Positions 33,793 to 44,436 of a DNA stretch of 64,000 nucleotides are shown here, one piece after another. The stretch is from Phytophthora sp. 'mugwort' (Eukaryota; Oomycota; Peronosporomycetes; Peronosporales; Peronosporaceae): the NCBI GenBank assembly GCA_033558025.1, contig JAUCEF010000001.1, forward strand, positions 4,526,001 through 4,590,000, read 5' to 3'. Position 1 is the first letter of the stretch. Every line of letters starts with the position of its first letter. A model generated the notes under the pieces. That model saw only the letters and a list, made by a program, of their open reading frames with translations. It ran no database searches and was not told the DNA's origin. A program made the translations under genes and the position numbers.

Positions 33793-36615
33793 TCAACGGT
33801 ATCGATCTCGTCGGTGTTTATGCTTGCTTGGAGCAACATCCACCCACCAGTTCGCATTGCGGGGTTCGAACTCGACCTCGTTATCCGGAAAGTCGTCCAT
33901 GTCCGTCCTTCTGCGACTTATCTTGTCTTTCTCCGACTTGCGCTTTGGTTTCTTGTCATTCTTCATGTACCACATCTGCCACGACGAGTACCAATGCAGC
34001 CATGTCCAGTAGTCTCCCCATTGTTCCTCTGTTACCAGATGCTCCAGTCCTGGAGGTGCCATCGGGTGTTGACCATCAAGACCTAGTCGGGCAATGCACT
34101 CTTTTTCCATTCCAGGAGGCCACACGATCCCCTCTGGAAGCTTTCGAGCGACTTTACTCGACTTGGTCTCGATCTTTGACTTGATTTCTCTCTTGATTCC
34201 GTCTCTCGTTTTTGAGTAGTGTGGGCGAGAACGGTGAGGCTCATCGGAGTTTTGTTCATCTCTACTATCGACGTCATCATAATTCGTGACGTCGCTGTCA
34301 CTGAATTTGTTGGACGAGATTCTTCTACTTCGATCGTTTGATGTAGAAGAAACCGAGCGAGACGGATAACGTTTGCTTGCCTTTTGACGAGTAGATTGGA
34401 GGCGTGTCTCGTGATGATTATATGGGACATCGGGACCCTCGGAGAGCTCCTCGTCGCTGTAAAATTCATTGTTACGAACCTCTTGAAGCTGCTTACGACT
34501 GTGGCGCGGCGTTCGCATTCGTTCAGGATCCAGATCATAAATTTTAGACCCCACTTCGCGAGAAGACGATGTACGAGATACTGGTTTTCGACGAGCGGGG
34601 CGAAGGTTGTCCACGTGTCTGCTGCTTGTTTTCTTCTTAGATGTGAACGGTGCGTCGCTCTCGTCTTCACTAGCGTCACTAAATGACTGGACGTCGTACT
34701 CGATACTCGCGTGCAATGGCTCCGCATTACCCTCGGCTTGTCCATCAGGAAGAGTCCTACTTTGCACTCGGCCACGTCCTGAAGAATGTGATCGGTGATG
34801 AGAAGATTCCGAGCGTCTTTCGCGTGTGGAATTCTCGTCCATTCGATGATTTTCAGCAGGATATTTTCTGGAATCCGCACGAGTATTCAAGTCTTCATCA
34901 TTATCTACCGGTCGTTGTTTCTTACTGGGACGACGACGCTCTCTGGACGTTTCGTTTTGTTTTGTCTCCTCGTCTTCAAGGATAAATCCTCCTCCAGCTG
35001 CTCGCGTCGCTGTATTTTCACGTGTGCTAGTGCGTTGAATCTGACGTGCTTGTCCTTCATATATTGCCGGCGGAATCGCAGCAGAAGCACCTCGATTTTG
35101 CTGTTCGTGTCGGCTGGGGGTATGATCACTCACGTACTGATCTTCACTGTTATTATCATCGCCACGACTAGGAAAAATATCGGCAAATTTCACGTTACTC
35201 TGCTTGCGAGACACTTTACTTGTGTTTCTGATTTGAGTCCCGTGATTCGAACTGTCTCGTTCAAGAGCTCTGGGTTTTGCTGTGTCGAATCCCTGCTGAG
35301 CAACGGATGGTTGCGTAGTTTCATCCGACTTAATCGACTCGAAGGCTTCGTCGTTGTCGTCAATGTTATCGTCAAGTTCACCGTTAAATGTGACTTTAAT
35401 CTGGTTGCCGTGGATTTTCACTTGCATGTCCCCCAGTGCGTGTGATAATTGAACCAATTTCTGATGAAATTCTGAGTGAAAAACAGGTTCGTCCGTGTTG
35501 ACGGGAAGTATTTGCAGTCCTTTAATTGGATTTTCATCTGCATCCGAGGCAATTTGAGATGGTTCGTGTACATTTTCAGTTTGTTTCGCATTGAGATGAA
35601 CAAAACTCTGATCAACTCCTCCATGGTTTGTACTGTGTCTGGCCATTGGGGATACTCGACTCAACTCTTCATGGAGAGATGTGTCCGCGTCAAAGCTGTT
35701 ATTGTCTACCCCAGAATTCTCTAAACTTGTATCCAGCGTCATTTCAGCCTCTACAGGTGCAGACTCGCGCAACTCGTTAGCTCCACTCAAGCGTTTCCCA
35801 CCTTTAATGGAGTTAAATGCACCTCCTTTTTGTGACAGTTCAGGCGCTGAAGACGCACGATCAATCTCCGGTGGCATTCTCCAATCAACAACTCGTGCAG
35901 CAAATGCTGCCACATTTGCTGCAGCTGAAACAGAAGGAAGATCGTCTGTTTGAGGCTTGGACAAGCTCGATCTTCGCACCTCCGCAGCTTTAACTGGACT
36001 GCTATCTACTGCAAATTCTTTCTCGAAAACGGGCTTGAGACTTATTTGTCGGCTCGGGGGTTTCATCTCAGCGTCACTCGTTAATCTGTCTTTAAAATTC
36101 TTGGTCGTTAGTAGATTTTCCGTCTCGAACAGAGCTTCTGGGCCTTTAAGTAGCTCTTCGACTTCTTGTATGGGTGATTTTTGTCTACGTTTGACCCTCT
36201 TCATCTGTTTCTCGGCGTCATCTAACGAACTCACGAGTTTTTCCCGAGACGATCGTAGCTTTTCAGCTTCACGTCGATATCGACGCGCCATCATCTCAAT
36301 CGCAGCATCAGATGACGTTCCAGACCGCAGAAAAGCTGAAGACTGCGCAGACATGCGGTGCACCTTGTCGAATGAAGTGAATAATGGAGGCGGCACGCCA
36401 CGACGCGGCGCCAACCGAGCTTCTTGACGAATACGACGTTCGTCGCGATTTTCCTGCAAAAAGTCCGTGCTGAGATTGGCATTTGCAGCAGCGTACAGAC
36501 GCTGCCACGCAAAGTAGAGCGGAATCTCGTCCTGCGACGACAAGTCTCGGCGGTGAAGGTACTCCCTTGCTTGGCGCATTGCTGCCTCATAAGACGGCAA
36601 GGACCCGTCCATCAT
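33793..36615 (-). CDS. Large disordered Arg/Ser-rich hypothetical protein with a Trp-rich C-terminal block
   Basis: One long exon of 940 residues from the ATG at 36615. The frame is open for 14 more codons upstream but without an ATG, and an acceptor-like CTAG just beyond them leaves room for an upstream exon. The N-terminal 200 residues include a helical part (YEAAMRQAREYLHRR) and a Lys/Arg-rich coiled stretch. The middle 550 residues are low-complexity, with many Ser, Arg, Asp and Gln. Near the C-terminus, PPGLEHLVTEEQWGDYW leads into a block with six Trp and three Tyr within 19 residues, and then Lys-rich sequence. No known domain was recognised. It is divergent from the coiled-coil gene at 36904 (288 bp apart). 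Confidence 0.75.
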   Translation of the reverse strand: MMDGSLPSYEAAMRQAREYLHRRDLSSQDEIPLYFAWQRLYAAANANLSTDFLQENRDERRIRQEARLAPRRGVPPPLFTSFDKVHRMSAQSSAFLRSGTSSDAAIEMMARRYRREAEKLRSSREKLVSSLDDAEKQMKRVKRRQKSPIQEVEELLKGPEALFETENLLTTKNFKDRLTSDAEMKPPSRQISLKPVFEKEFAVDSSPVKAAEVRRSSLSKPQTDDLPSVSAAANVAAFAARVVDWRMPPEIDRASSAPELSQKGGAFNSIKGGKRLSGANELRESAPVEAEMTLDTSLENSGVDNNSFDADTSLHEELSRVSPMARHSTNHGGVDQSFVHLNAKQTENVHEPSQIASDADENPIKGLQILPVNTDEPVFHSEFHQKLVQLSHALGDMQVKIHGNQIKVTFNGELDDNIDDNDEAFESIKSDETTQPSVAQQGFDTAKPRALERDSSNHGTQIRNTSKVSRKQSNVKFADIFPSRGDDNNSEDQYVSDHTPSRHEQQNRGASAAIPPAIYEGQARQIQRTSTRENTATRAAGGGFILEDEETKQNETSRERRRPSKKQRPVDNDEDLNTRADSRKYPAENHRMDENSTRERRSESSHHRSHSSGRGRVQSRTLPDGQAEGNAEPLHASIEYDVQSFSDASEDESDAPFTSKKKTSSRHVDNLRPARRKPVSRTSSSREVGSKIYDLDPERMRTPRHSRKQLQEVRNNEFYSDEELSEGPDVPYNHHETRLQSTRQKASKRYPSRSVSSTSNDRSRRISSNKFSDSDVTNYDDVDSRDEQNSDEPHRSRPHYSKTRDGIKREIKSKIETKSSKVARKLPEGIVWPPGMEKECIARLGLDGQHPMAPPGLEHLVTEEQWGDYWTWLHWYSSWQMWYMKNDKKPKRKSEKDKISRRRTDMDDFPDNEVEFEPRNANWWVDVAPSKHKHRRDRYR

Positions 36616-36903
36616 CTCGTCTAGAAGGAGACCCAAAGCCAAATGTGGCGGCTCCACCCCACGCTAGTCAAAAGCTGCCTATTCCTTCATTTAGCGCGGC
36701 CAAATACGTCGCCAGTCACCCATAATTGTATTGGACGGAGTCCTTCCAAATCAAGAGCGGGGCTCGGAGATCTGCGGCTTCGCATGGCTTAAGATAGCTT
36801 CAACTTGAAGTTGCCTTTCGGTGGTCGACAGATTAACTTAATTGAGTAACTCGACTTTTCAAAGATCCTTTACTCGTATTTTATAACGGTAGCCTCGTCG
36901 ATA

Positions 36904-38896
36904 ATGGAGATTGAGACTTCGGTCGATGAAGGCTCTGAATTCCACCACGTCGATGCTTGCGGCTCTTCGCAAGGCTCGGACGAAGAAGAATATGGTCTTG
37001 CGGACGCGTTCATGCAGTTTGAGGCGCAGGTGCTCGTTCGTTCTCTCAAAACTCACTAAATTTAAGCCGATTTGATGAGAATTTTATGGGTTTATTATTC
37101 ATTCCAGGCGGAGAAGCGCACATTGGAGCTTTTAAAGGCTACAGATAAACACGTGAGTGTCGTCAAGACGCTGTCTTTAATGTAATTATAAGTGACAATT
37201 TCGTTCATGGTGCACAGCTTTTCAATGTGTCACAAGAGGATTCGACGCCTTTGGGTGACGGAGAAGAGGAAGGAAATTACCCTGCGTACGTGTACATGAG
37301 TGACCAGTTTCGACTCAAGAAGCCTCCGCAGTTCCAGCACTGGCAGCAGAATTTCCAATACTTGCAGGTGACGGGGTCGAGGATGCTCGACGGAGAGTCG
37401 ATGGACCATGTTCATCTGGTGCCAATGGAGCTCAAAGAGGGAGACAGTGTGTGCAGATATGTTGATGACATTGAGCTGCAAGTGAAAGGTTTTGCGTGCT
37501 TGGAAGAACCGACGGAGGGATCCCAAGGTGGTTATGAAGAGATCATTTTGTGGTGAGTGCACTGTCCATAACGTTTTTTGTGTGTCATGAAGTTGGTAAC
37601 TGTTTGCTGCCTAAGTGACGGTCTGATGGAAGAAATGGTAGAACACAACGAGGATGTCGATAACGAGTCAGAGCATGGAAGATTCTCGCCACATACTACT
37701 GACGTAGAAGAAGTGCTGGACGAATTGACGATGGAATGTTTTTCGACGACGGTAGCTCCTATGGTAGGAATATTTATATGCCAAAAGTGTCGGAAGTGCT
37801 GTCATTTGAGATTTTTTAACGTGTGTCGATGCTAGTTGACTTCGATCTACAAGACCATGTTGGAGAAGCAACAAGATGCTGTCAAGAGTGCTCGTGAGGC
37901 GAAGGAGGCAGCTGCAAATCGTACAATTGAAGAGCAGGTAGCTTTTGAGAAGGCTAAACAACTTCAAACGGAGCTTCAAGCACTGGAAGAAGCTGCTCGC
38001 ATTGAGGCAATGGAACTGCAGCGACAAGAGGAAGAGCGCAAAGTGACTGAAAGACGTAAACAAATTCTGAAACAACAACTTGAAGAAAATGATGGAGAGG
38101 AAGTCAAGATCCAGACGTTGGCTTACTCACACACGCGTGAATGGTACCAGCCTAACAAGAAATGCTTTTCACACCGCGGACGCCAGTTGTGAGTTGTAGC
38201 CGGGTAGTTTTAAACAGTTTTCGTTGTTTTCATTGCTCTGTCACTGATCATTCTGCGAAATTAAATGCAGGACGTATTTAAAACCCGTTCGTCAGATCAA
38301 GGTATTACCCGAGAATCTGTTGTTTTTGTGTCTAAAACTCATCGTTTTAATCCTTGTTGCTTGTTGTGTTCGGGTCTTACAAGGATTCGGAAGAGGTTTT
38401 AATAACTGACATTTCGCCAAACATTGACCATCGTCATACTAAACAAGCCAAGCTACAAAAGAAGCCGCGTTCGGAACGACAGAAACCTCAGTCTGAGTGG
38501 GTAACTGGTGGAGCTTTAACCAATGACAAGCTGTGCGAAGTCTCCTGGGTGAAGAAGATTGCTCGACCTCCAGCGAACGTGCCACCTTCTTCAACACGAT
38601 CTCGTCGGCGTCGGAAGGATGGAAACCAGAAAGACGACGCAACTTTATCTCGTGGTGTTCAGCTGCCTCTCATCCCAAGACTTCAATCGAAGGCTTCAAC
38701 CGTGACGCCGAAATCTTCAGTAAGAAAGCTCAATGCAGATTCAAAACTTGCGCAGGCGTCAGCGTCACCGGCATTGAAGAGCCAGCACCCGGCGTCACCC
38801 TACCAAGTTCCGCCAAGACTTATAGCAGAAGGAAGCCGTAACCAGGACCGACATTACTATCCGGCTAATGTAGTCAAGCAAACGGGCGAGCCGTAG
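36904..38896 (+). CDS. Coiled-coil hypothetical protein, seven exons
   Basis: Exons 36904-37029, 37108-37152, 37218-37552, 37616-37763, 37836-38188, 38271-38301 and 38384-38896 give 516 residues. All introns are 63-82 nt with matching phases. The N-terminus is acidic (DEEEYGLADAFMQFEAQ). A compact region follows (YPAYVYMSDQFRLKKPPQFQ, then VDDIELQVKGFACLEEP). A Gln/Glu-rich coiled coil occupies about residues 225-310 (KQLQTELQALEEAARIEAME). The end is basic and Ser/Pro-rich. An alternative end would splice from 38869 (AAT|GTAGTC) to an acceptor at 38999 and run to 39317 in frame. No family was recognised. A cytoskeletal or flagellar role is possible given the coiled coil, but this is a guess. 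Confidence 0.7.
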
Positions 38897-39598
38897 ACAT
38901 GTTGAGGTTAGCTTTTGGCACTCAGTACGATATACTGTTCGAGCTAGCACACCAGTACGTACGGCTTCAGCGACGTTAATTATTGGCACTGCATTGCAGC
39001 CTCAACTCTTGAATGGTTCTCGGGGCTTGCGCTCATATTCTCGACGCCTGTTACCGTCCGATTCGATTCGTACGCGTCCCGTGATGTCGAACAAGACATC
39101 CGGGTTGATATACGCCGAGATGTTATCCTCTAGTCGTCCGTTAACCTCCCCATTGACCGGAAATGAACACGTTAGTCTGGCGTGTATGAGTGCAGCTCAC
39201 GGCCCATATCGTTTAAGAACACGTCGCCATATTCAAGGAGCTCACAGAAAAATACACGTCAACATGAAATCGGTGGCCACCACCAGCCCCATCGCCATGC
39301 TGCCTTTGAAGATCTGATGCGCAAAAGTCGACGTCATCGTTGCGAAAAAAAACTGCAATACTTGTTATTCGCGGGCTGCTTATCGGTCGTATGTTTTGAG
39401 TAGGTCAAAATAGTATTGTCGAATGCTCTGAAAACACATACAGCTCTATTTGGACGACTTTTTACGGTTTAACTTGAAGGTTCAAACTGTTGATGCAGCA
39501 TTTCAGACTGGGACCAACGTGAAGAGGCAATCGAGTTGGCATTTCGGATCTGGCCGCATTCCACACACGTTGAAGCCTGCCCCAACCGTCCCCCCAGT
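38897..39598 (+). other. Intergenic region with a possible extra 3' exon
   Basis: An open frame from 39000 to 39317 (PQLLNGSRGLRSYSRRLL at its start) lies behind a TTGCAG acceptor and would be in phase with the preceding gene's last exon if that were spliced at 38869. The rest, up to the thiolase start, shows no gene and presumably holds the thiolase promoter. Confidence 0.35.
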
Positions 39599-40834
39599 AT
39601 GGACCGCATTAACCGCATCCGCTCGCACGTGGTCAACGGCTCGCCCGCGCCCGTGACACCTGAGGAAGACGTGGTCATCGTGTCGGCGCTCCGCACGCCC
39701 ATCACCAAGGCCCGCCGCGGCGGCTTCAAGGACACCACTCCCGACGTGCTGCTGGGCCATGTGCTGCAAGCCGTGCTCAAGCAGGCAAAGGTAGACCCTA
39801 AGCTCGTGGGCGACGTCGTGGTGGGCAACGTGCTCCAGCCCGGTGCGGGCGCAGGCATGGCCCGCATGGCCCAGCTGGCCGCAGGCATCCCGCACACGGT
39901 ACCGCTGCACGTGATCAACCGGCAGTGCAGCTCCGGCCTACAGGCCGTGGCCAACGTGACGGCGGCCATCAAGGCCGGCTACTACGACATCGGCATTGCT
40001 GCCGGCGTGGAGTGCATGTCACTCGCCGGCATCGGCAACGACCCGCCGACCGTCAACTGGGAGCGTGTCGGAGCGGTCCAGGCCGCTATGGACTGCACGG
40101 TGCCCATGGGTATCACGAGCGAGAATGTTGCCGAGAAGTTCGGCATCTCGCGCACCCAGCAGGACGAGCTGGCGGCGCTCTCGCACGCCAAAGCGGCCGC
40201 GGCCCAGGCCAACGGCTGGTTCAATGAGGAGATCACGCCCGTGTCCACGATCATCAAGGACAAGGACGGCAACGAGAAGTCAGTCATCATCTCGCAAGAT
40301 GACGGCATTCGAGCCGGCACGACTGCGGAGAAGCTGGCCAAGCTGCGTCCGGCATTCAAGGAGGGCGGCTCCACAACGGCTGGCAACTCGAGCCAGGTGA
40401 GCGACGGCGCCGCCGCTGTTCTGCTCATGCGCCGCTCAGTGGCCAAGAAGATGGGCTTGCCGATCCTTGGTCGCTTCGTGTCGTACGCTGTTGCCGGCGT
40501 GCCTCCCGCTCTCATGGGTATTGGCCCTGCCTTTGCTATCCCAGAGGCCCTGCAGAAGGCCGGATTGGCTCAGGACCAGATCGACGTGTTCGAGATCAAC
40601 GAGGCGTTCGCCAGCCAGGCCACGTACTGCGTCGAGAAGCTCGGCATTCCCGTTGAGAAGGTGAACCCAAAGGGCGGTGCCATCGCTTTGGGCCACCCTC
40701 TGGGCTGCACTGGTGCACGCCAGATTTCGACGTTGCTGTACCAGCTCAAGCGGAAGAACGAGCGGTACGGAGTTATCTCCATGTGCATTGGTACGGGCAT
40801 GGGGGCAGCTGCCGTCATCGAGCGCGAGCCTTAG
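39599..40834 (+). CDS. ACAA1: 3-ketoacyl-CoA thiolase, peroxisomal type
   Basis: Intronless, 411 residues from ATG 39599 (21 extra in-frame codons upstream were excluded). The enzyme cleaves 3-ketoacyl-CoA with CoA in the last step of beta-oxidation. The nucleophilic cysteine is C110 in VINRQCSSGLQAV. The other active-site blocks are GGAIALGHPLGCTGAR (His) and MCIGTGMGAA (second Cys), and the NEAFA motif is present. The N-terminus MDRINRIRSHVV places R3-I4-x5-H10-V11 exactly where plant and animal peroxisomal thiolases carry a PTS2 signal, with a conservative final residue. This supports peroxisomal import. The prolidase gene follows on the same strand 200 bp downstream. Confidence 0.92.
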   Translation: MDRINRIRSHVVNGSPAPVTPEEDVVIVSALRTPITKARRGGFKDTTPDVLLGHVLQAVLKQAKVDPKLVGDVVVGNVLQPGAGAGMARMAQLAAGIPHTVPLHVINRQCSSGLQAVANVTAAIKAGYYDIGIAAGVECMSLAGIGNDPPTVNWERVGAVQAAMDCTVPMGITSENVAEKFGISRTQQDELAALSHAKAAAAQANGWFNEEITPVSTIIKDKDGNEKSVIISQDDGIRAGTTAEKLAKLRPAFKEGGSTTAGNSSQVSDGAAAVLLMRRSVAKKMGLPILGRFVSYAVAGVPPALMGIGPAFAIPEALQKAGLAQDQIDVFEINEAFASQATYCVEKLGIPVEKVNPKGGAIALGHPLGCTGARQISTLLYQLKRKNERYGVISMCIGTGMGAAAVIEREP

Positions 40835-41034
40835 GTATTGAAAGAGTTGAGAGAGATCTGTGAAAAAACAAAATTCTGATCGATTACAATATACGGCGTT
40901 AATTATGCTTCTCCTCAATTTACGCCACACCACTCGCACACCATATTTTATCACCCACTATTGCGACTACACATACTGTACGGCATAAACGCGAAGAGCT
41001 CCGAGCCCCCAAGCACTGAACAAGTCCGTCGGTC

Positions 41035-42696
41035 ATGAGCTCCGAGCATGTGAACGGACTGTTGGCCGCGGCCACGGCCACGGCGGCCATGGCCTCCCTC
41101 GCTCTGCTGCAGAAAAAGCGCGCATATGTCTATGAACCTAAGAGCCGCACGAGCGCCAGCACGCGCCGGCCAAGCACCAATGGCGCGGCCGTGAACGGAG
41201 CTATCAACGACCACAAGCACCTGACCATGGTGCAGAACGGCCGCGTGCTGGCAGACCCGGCCGATGGTTACGAACTCTTCCCCATCGACTTCTCAATGCA
41301 CGTTCAGATCCGCCAGAATGTCGTGCGCAAGTTCCTGCAGACGCACCCGGACGCCAAGGGTAGCGCCTCGGCCATCTTGCTCCATGGCGGCGTGGAGCTG
41401 GACCGCTACGACACGGACATTCAGTACAACTTCCACCAGGAGAGCTTCTTCCAGTACCTCTTCGGTGTGCGCGAGCCCGGCTGTGTCGGCCTCGTGGACC
41501 TGGCCACGCGCAAGGCCATTCTGTTCGTACCGCGCCTGAGCGACGAGTGGGAGCTCTGGTGCGGCGACCGCAAGCCGCTGGCCTACTTCAAGGCGCACTA
41601 CAAGGTAGACGAGGTGTTTTATGTGGACGAGATGGCGGCCGTGCTGGCCGACAAGCTCAAGGCCAAGAAACTCTACGTGTTGCACGGCAAGAACACGGAC
41701 AGCGGCCTGGAGACGACCACGACGTCGACATTCGAGGGCATCGAGAAGTTCGAGGTGGACAAGTCGGTGCTACATCCGGTACTAGTGGAGTGCCGTGTGA
41801 TCAAGACGGAGAAGGAGTTGGAGCTGCTGCGCTTTGTGAACAAGCTATCGTCTCGCGCACATATTAATGTGATGAAGAACATCCGTCCAGGAAAGATGGA
41901 GTTCCACGCAGAGAGTGATTTCTTGCACTACGTGTACAGCAACGGCGGCGCCCGTTTCCATGCGTACACGTGCATTTGTGGCAGTGGCCACAATGCCTCA
42001 GCACTCCACTATGGCCACGCCGGTGCACCGAATGACAAGCTTCTGGAAGATGGCGACTTGTTTTTGAATGACATGGGCGGTGAGCTGCACGGATACACGT
42101 CGGACATCACGTGTTCATGGCCTGTCAATGGCGTCTTCTCAGCAGATCAACGCATGGTCTACGAAGGCGTCCTCAAGGCCCACGACGCCGTCATGACGGC
42201 CATCAAGCCTGGTGTCAGCTATGTCGACATGCACTTGCTCTCGCATCGCGTGCTGACGCAGCACCTGCTCGAGTACGGTCTCTTCCAGAACGGCACGGTG
42301 GATGAGCTTTTGGACCACGAAGTCTCAGCGTATTTCTACCCTCACGGCCTTGGCCACTTGATGGGCCTTGACACTCACGATGTTGGTGGTATTCCTGTGG
42401 GCTACGAGCGCTCGACGAAGAAGATCCTGGCCAAACTGCGGTGCGTGCGTAACCTGGAGAAGAACATGGTGCTGACAGTGGAGCCGGGCTGTTACTTCAT
42501 TGAGGCCCAGATCCAAGCAGTGCTGGCCAACCCTGTTACTGCCAAATTTGTCAATCAGGAGATGCTGTCTCGCTTCCGTGGCACGGGCGGTGTCCGAATC
42601 GAGTCGGATGTTGTAGTGACTGCAACTGGCGTCGAGTGCATGAGCAAGGTGCCGCGTACAGTCGAGGAGATCGAGGCTACCATGCAGAAGGCGTAG
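41035..42696 (+). CDS. PEPD: Xaa-Pro dipeptidase (prolidase-like M24B metallopeptidase)
   Basis: Single exon, 553 residues, ATG at 41035. Prolidase hydrolyses dipeptides with C-terminal proline, using two Mn2+ ions. The metal ligands are visible in order: two Asp in NDMGGELHGYTSDITCSWP, His in GLGHLMGLDTHDVGG, Glu in LTVEPGCYF and Glu in GVRIESDVVV. An aminopeptidase-P-type N-terminal domain precedes them (about residues 80-250, with FHQESFFQYLFGV). Compared with animal prolidase (about 490 residues) there are about 60 extra N-terminal residues. They begin with an Ala/Leu-rich stretch (LLAAATATAAMASLALL), which could be a membrane anchor or targeting segment. The 3' end faces the PLD-like gene at 42905. 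Confidence 0.9.
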   Translation: MSSEHVNGLLAAATATAAMASLALLQKKRAYVYEPKSRTSASTRRPSTNGAAVNGAINDHKHLTMVQNGRVLADPADGYELFPIDFSMHVQIRQNVVRKFLQTHPDAKGSASAILLHGGVELDRYDTDIQYNFHQESFFQYLFGVREPGCVGLVDLATRKAILFVPRLSDEWELWCGDRKPLAYFKAHYKVDEVFYVDEMAAVLADKLKAKKLYVLHGKNTDSGLETTTTSTFEGIEKFEVDKSVLHPVLVECRVIKTEKELELLRFVNKLSSRAHINVMKNIRPGKMEFHAESDFLHYVYSNGGARFHAYTCICGSGHNASALHYGHAGAPNDKLLEDGDLFLNDMGGELHGYTSDITCSWPVNGVFSADQRMVYEGVLKAHDAVMTAIKPGVSYVDMHLLSHRVLTQHLLEYGLFQNGTVDELLDHEVSAYFYPHGLGHLMGLDTHDVGGIPVGYERSTKKILAKLRCVRNLEKNMVLTVEPGCYFIEAQIQAVLANPVTAKFVNQEMLSRFRGTGGVRIESDVVVTATGVECMSKVPRTVEEIEATMQKA

Positions 42697-42904
42697 GTTG
42701 GTCTCAGCCTCATTGATGAAGGTCGGTAGGAGACGTGAGGTGCATGTTTTTGACTGGCTACTGCCTCTTGCGATGCGTAGTCGATAGGTTTATGGCTAAG
42801 CGCATTGCAAGAGTCAGTTGAAAGCACGAGATTGTTGCTAGCAATTTAAGAAAAACGCAGACTCTTGACACTTGAAAACGACTACGACATGAACGAATGC
42901 CAGT

Positions 42905-44436
42905 CTACAACCCCAGCATCTCCAAGAACGGCAATGTTGTAGGGAAGCACCTTCTTTTCCGTTTTCTTCCTGGTTTCAGCTCGTCCTCCGAGTCCGACGA
43001 CTCTGTTCTCGCTCGTTTGCCATCTTGTTTCACTTTCTTGGTTGCCGCCTTCCACAGCTTGTCAAACTGGCATTCAAACGCACACACTGACAAGAAACTT
43101 GTCAAGGAAAACGCTCTCAAACCACCAAAAGCACAGCAACTTCCTTACCAATAGGTCCGGTGTGCACCATTGCGTATGCCAAGTTGAAGTCCAGGGGATC
43201 GTTCGTCGTCCAGCTTTGCACAAGGATCTGACCGTCAAAGATTGCAGCTTTCCACTCGAACTTCTCCGTGCTATGACACACGTTGACGCCGGCCTCGAGA
43301 AACCTTTTGACCCACTCGAGGCCTTCATCGCAAGCTTTTTTAAAGTCAATGAAGAGCTGCACGACGACACCTCGGTCCACAGCGGCGCTTAGCTCCTTGA
43401 TCATTTCCTCACGGTTCAGTATATCCACCCCCATTTTGATCGTTTTCTCTGCTTCCTTGACGTACTTAATCAGCTCCGTCTCCCCACGAGTGTCACTACA
43501 TGTATTGAGCCAGTAGTCCACGACGGTTGTCTTCAATCCTCTCGTCATCTCCGTCTGAATGTGAGAAACCTCGACGACTGCTCTTGATACAGGCCATTTG
43601 GCCTTGCATCTGTCCTCTTCTCCATTCTTGTCTACTCTCAACACTGCCTGTTGCACGGAATAGTCGTCGATCTTGGTCATGTTTGCCGGTTTATTGCCGC
43701 GGCGATTGTGGACCGTTTCCTGGCGTTTGGTCACCGGAATCGAGCTCGGTTTGGCAATAAAAATTGGCGACGACTCTGTCAAGTCCACCAGGTTGGACAT
43801 TTCGACTGGCCTGGCGCTGGGGCTGATCGTCGCGGCGGGTTGTTTCCGACTGACGGTGGCGATCGCATCTTTGGTGTTAATATCTAGTCCCGGCGAGTCT
43901 TCACTCGAAAGACTCTTGTCAAAAAGTGAGTTACCTTTTGACAGCTGCATAATAGGCAATGATTCATTAGCAGTAGCGGCATCAGGCGTGCGGACGTCGG
44001 AGCTGTCAATAGTAGCAAGTACCGGCCATACACCATAGGTTGATGATGCTGCAGATGCCGGGATTGACGTTGACTTGACACTGGAGAAGTCGGTCGTCAC
44101 GAGGGATTCCCCAGCTTGGACAGCTTCGCTACCCGTGCCAAGCACCGGGGAATGCTCAGCAGAGGGCGATGATGCCGTCGAAGGTCTCTTCGGTTGGCGC
44201 TTACGTACGGGCTTGCGTACGACAGTGGAAAGAGCTGCCAGGATGGCATCGCTGCCGATACCAAGCATGAGCGTGTCTTGAGATGGCTTCATTCTTGCGG
44301 CAGGTGAAATTGCCAAATGAATCATCAAGTGCAATAAAGTCGACAAAAATGTAGCCATGCTCACATATTTGTGTATGATACACATTGCTTGCGCCCTGTC
44401 TAAACCGATACTTGTTGCATCCGCCCCGATGCCCAT
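42905..44436 (-). CDS. Phospholipase-D-fold protein lacking the HKD histidine
   Basis: Two exons, 44436-43149 and 43086-42905 (62-nt intron, phase 1), give 489 residues from the ATG at 44436. The frame is open upstream, but only with a TTG. The last 190 residues read as half of a PLD fold: REEMIKELSAAVDRGVVVQL, then a Lys/Phe stretch, FEWKAAIFDGQILVQSWTTN, and FECQFDKLWKAA at the end, as in PLD-like (MitoPLD-type) domains. The HxKxxxxD signature is present as E-W-K-x4-D, so the catalytic His is replaced by Glu and activity is unlikely. The N-terminal 300 residues are low-complexity and contain three similar short motifs (MGIGADATSIG, LGIGSDAILAA, LGTGSEAVQAG). The C-terminus is basic. It is divergent from MED13. 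Confidence 0.7.

Noticed and set aside
34083..34880. 265-codon minus-strand ORF overlapping the 940-residue gene
   Set aside because: Alternative frame of low-complexity sequence on the same strand; the main frame is far longer and has consistent composition.
39982..40515. 177-codon antisense ORF within thiolase
   Set aside because: Ser/Thr/Ala-rich mirror of the thiolase codons without any domain.
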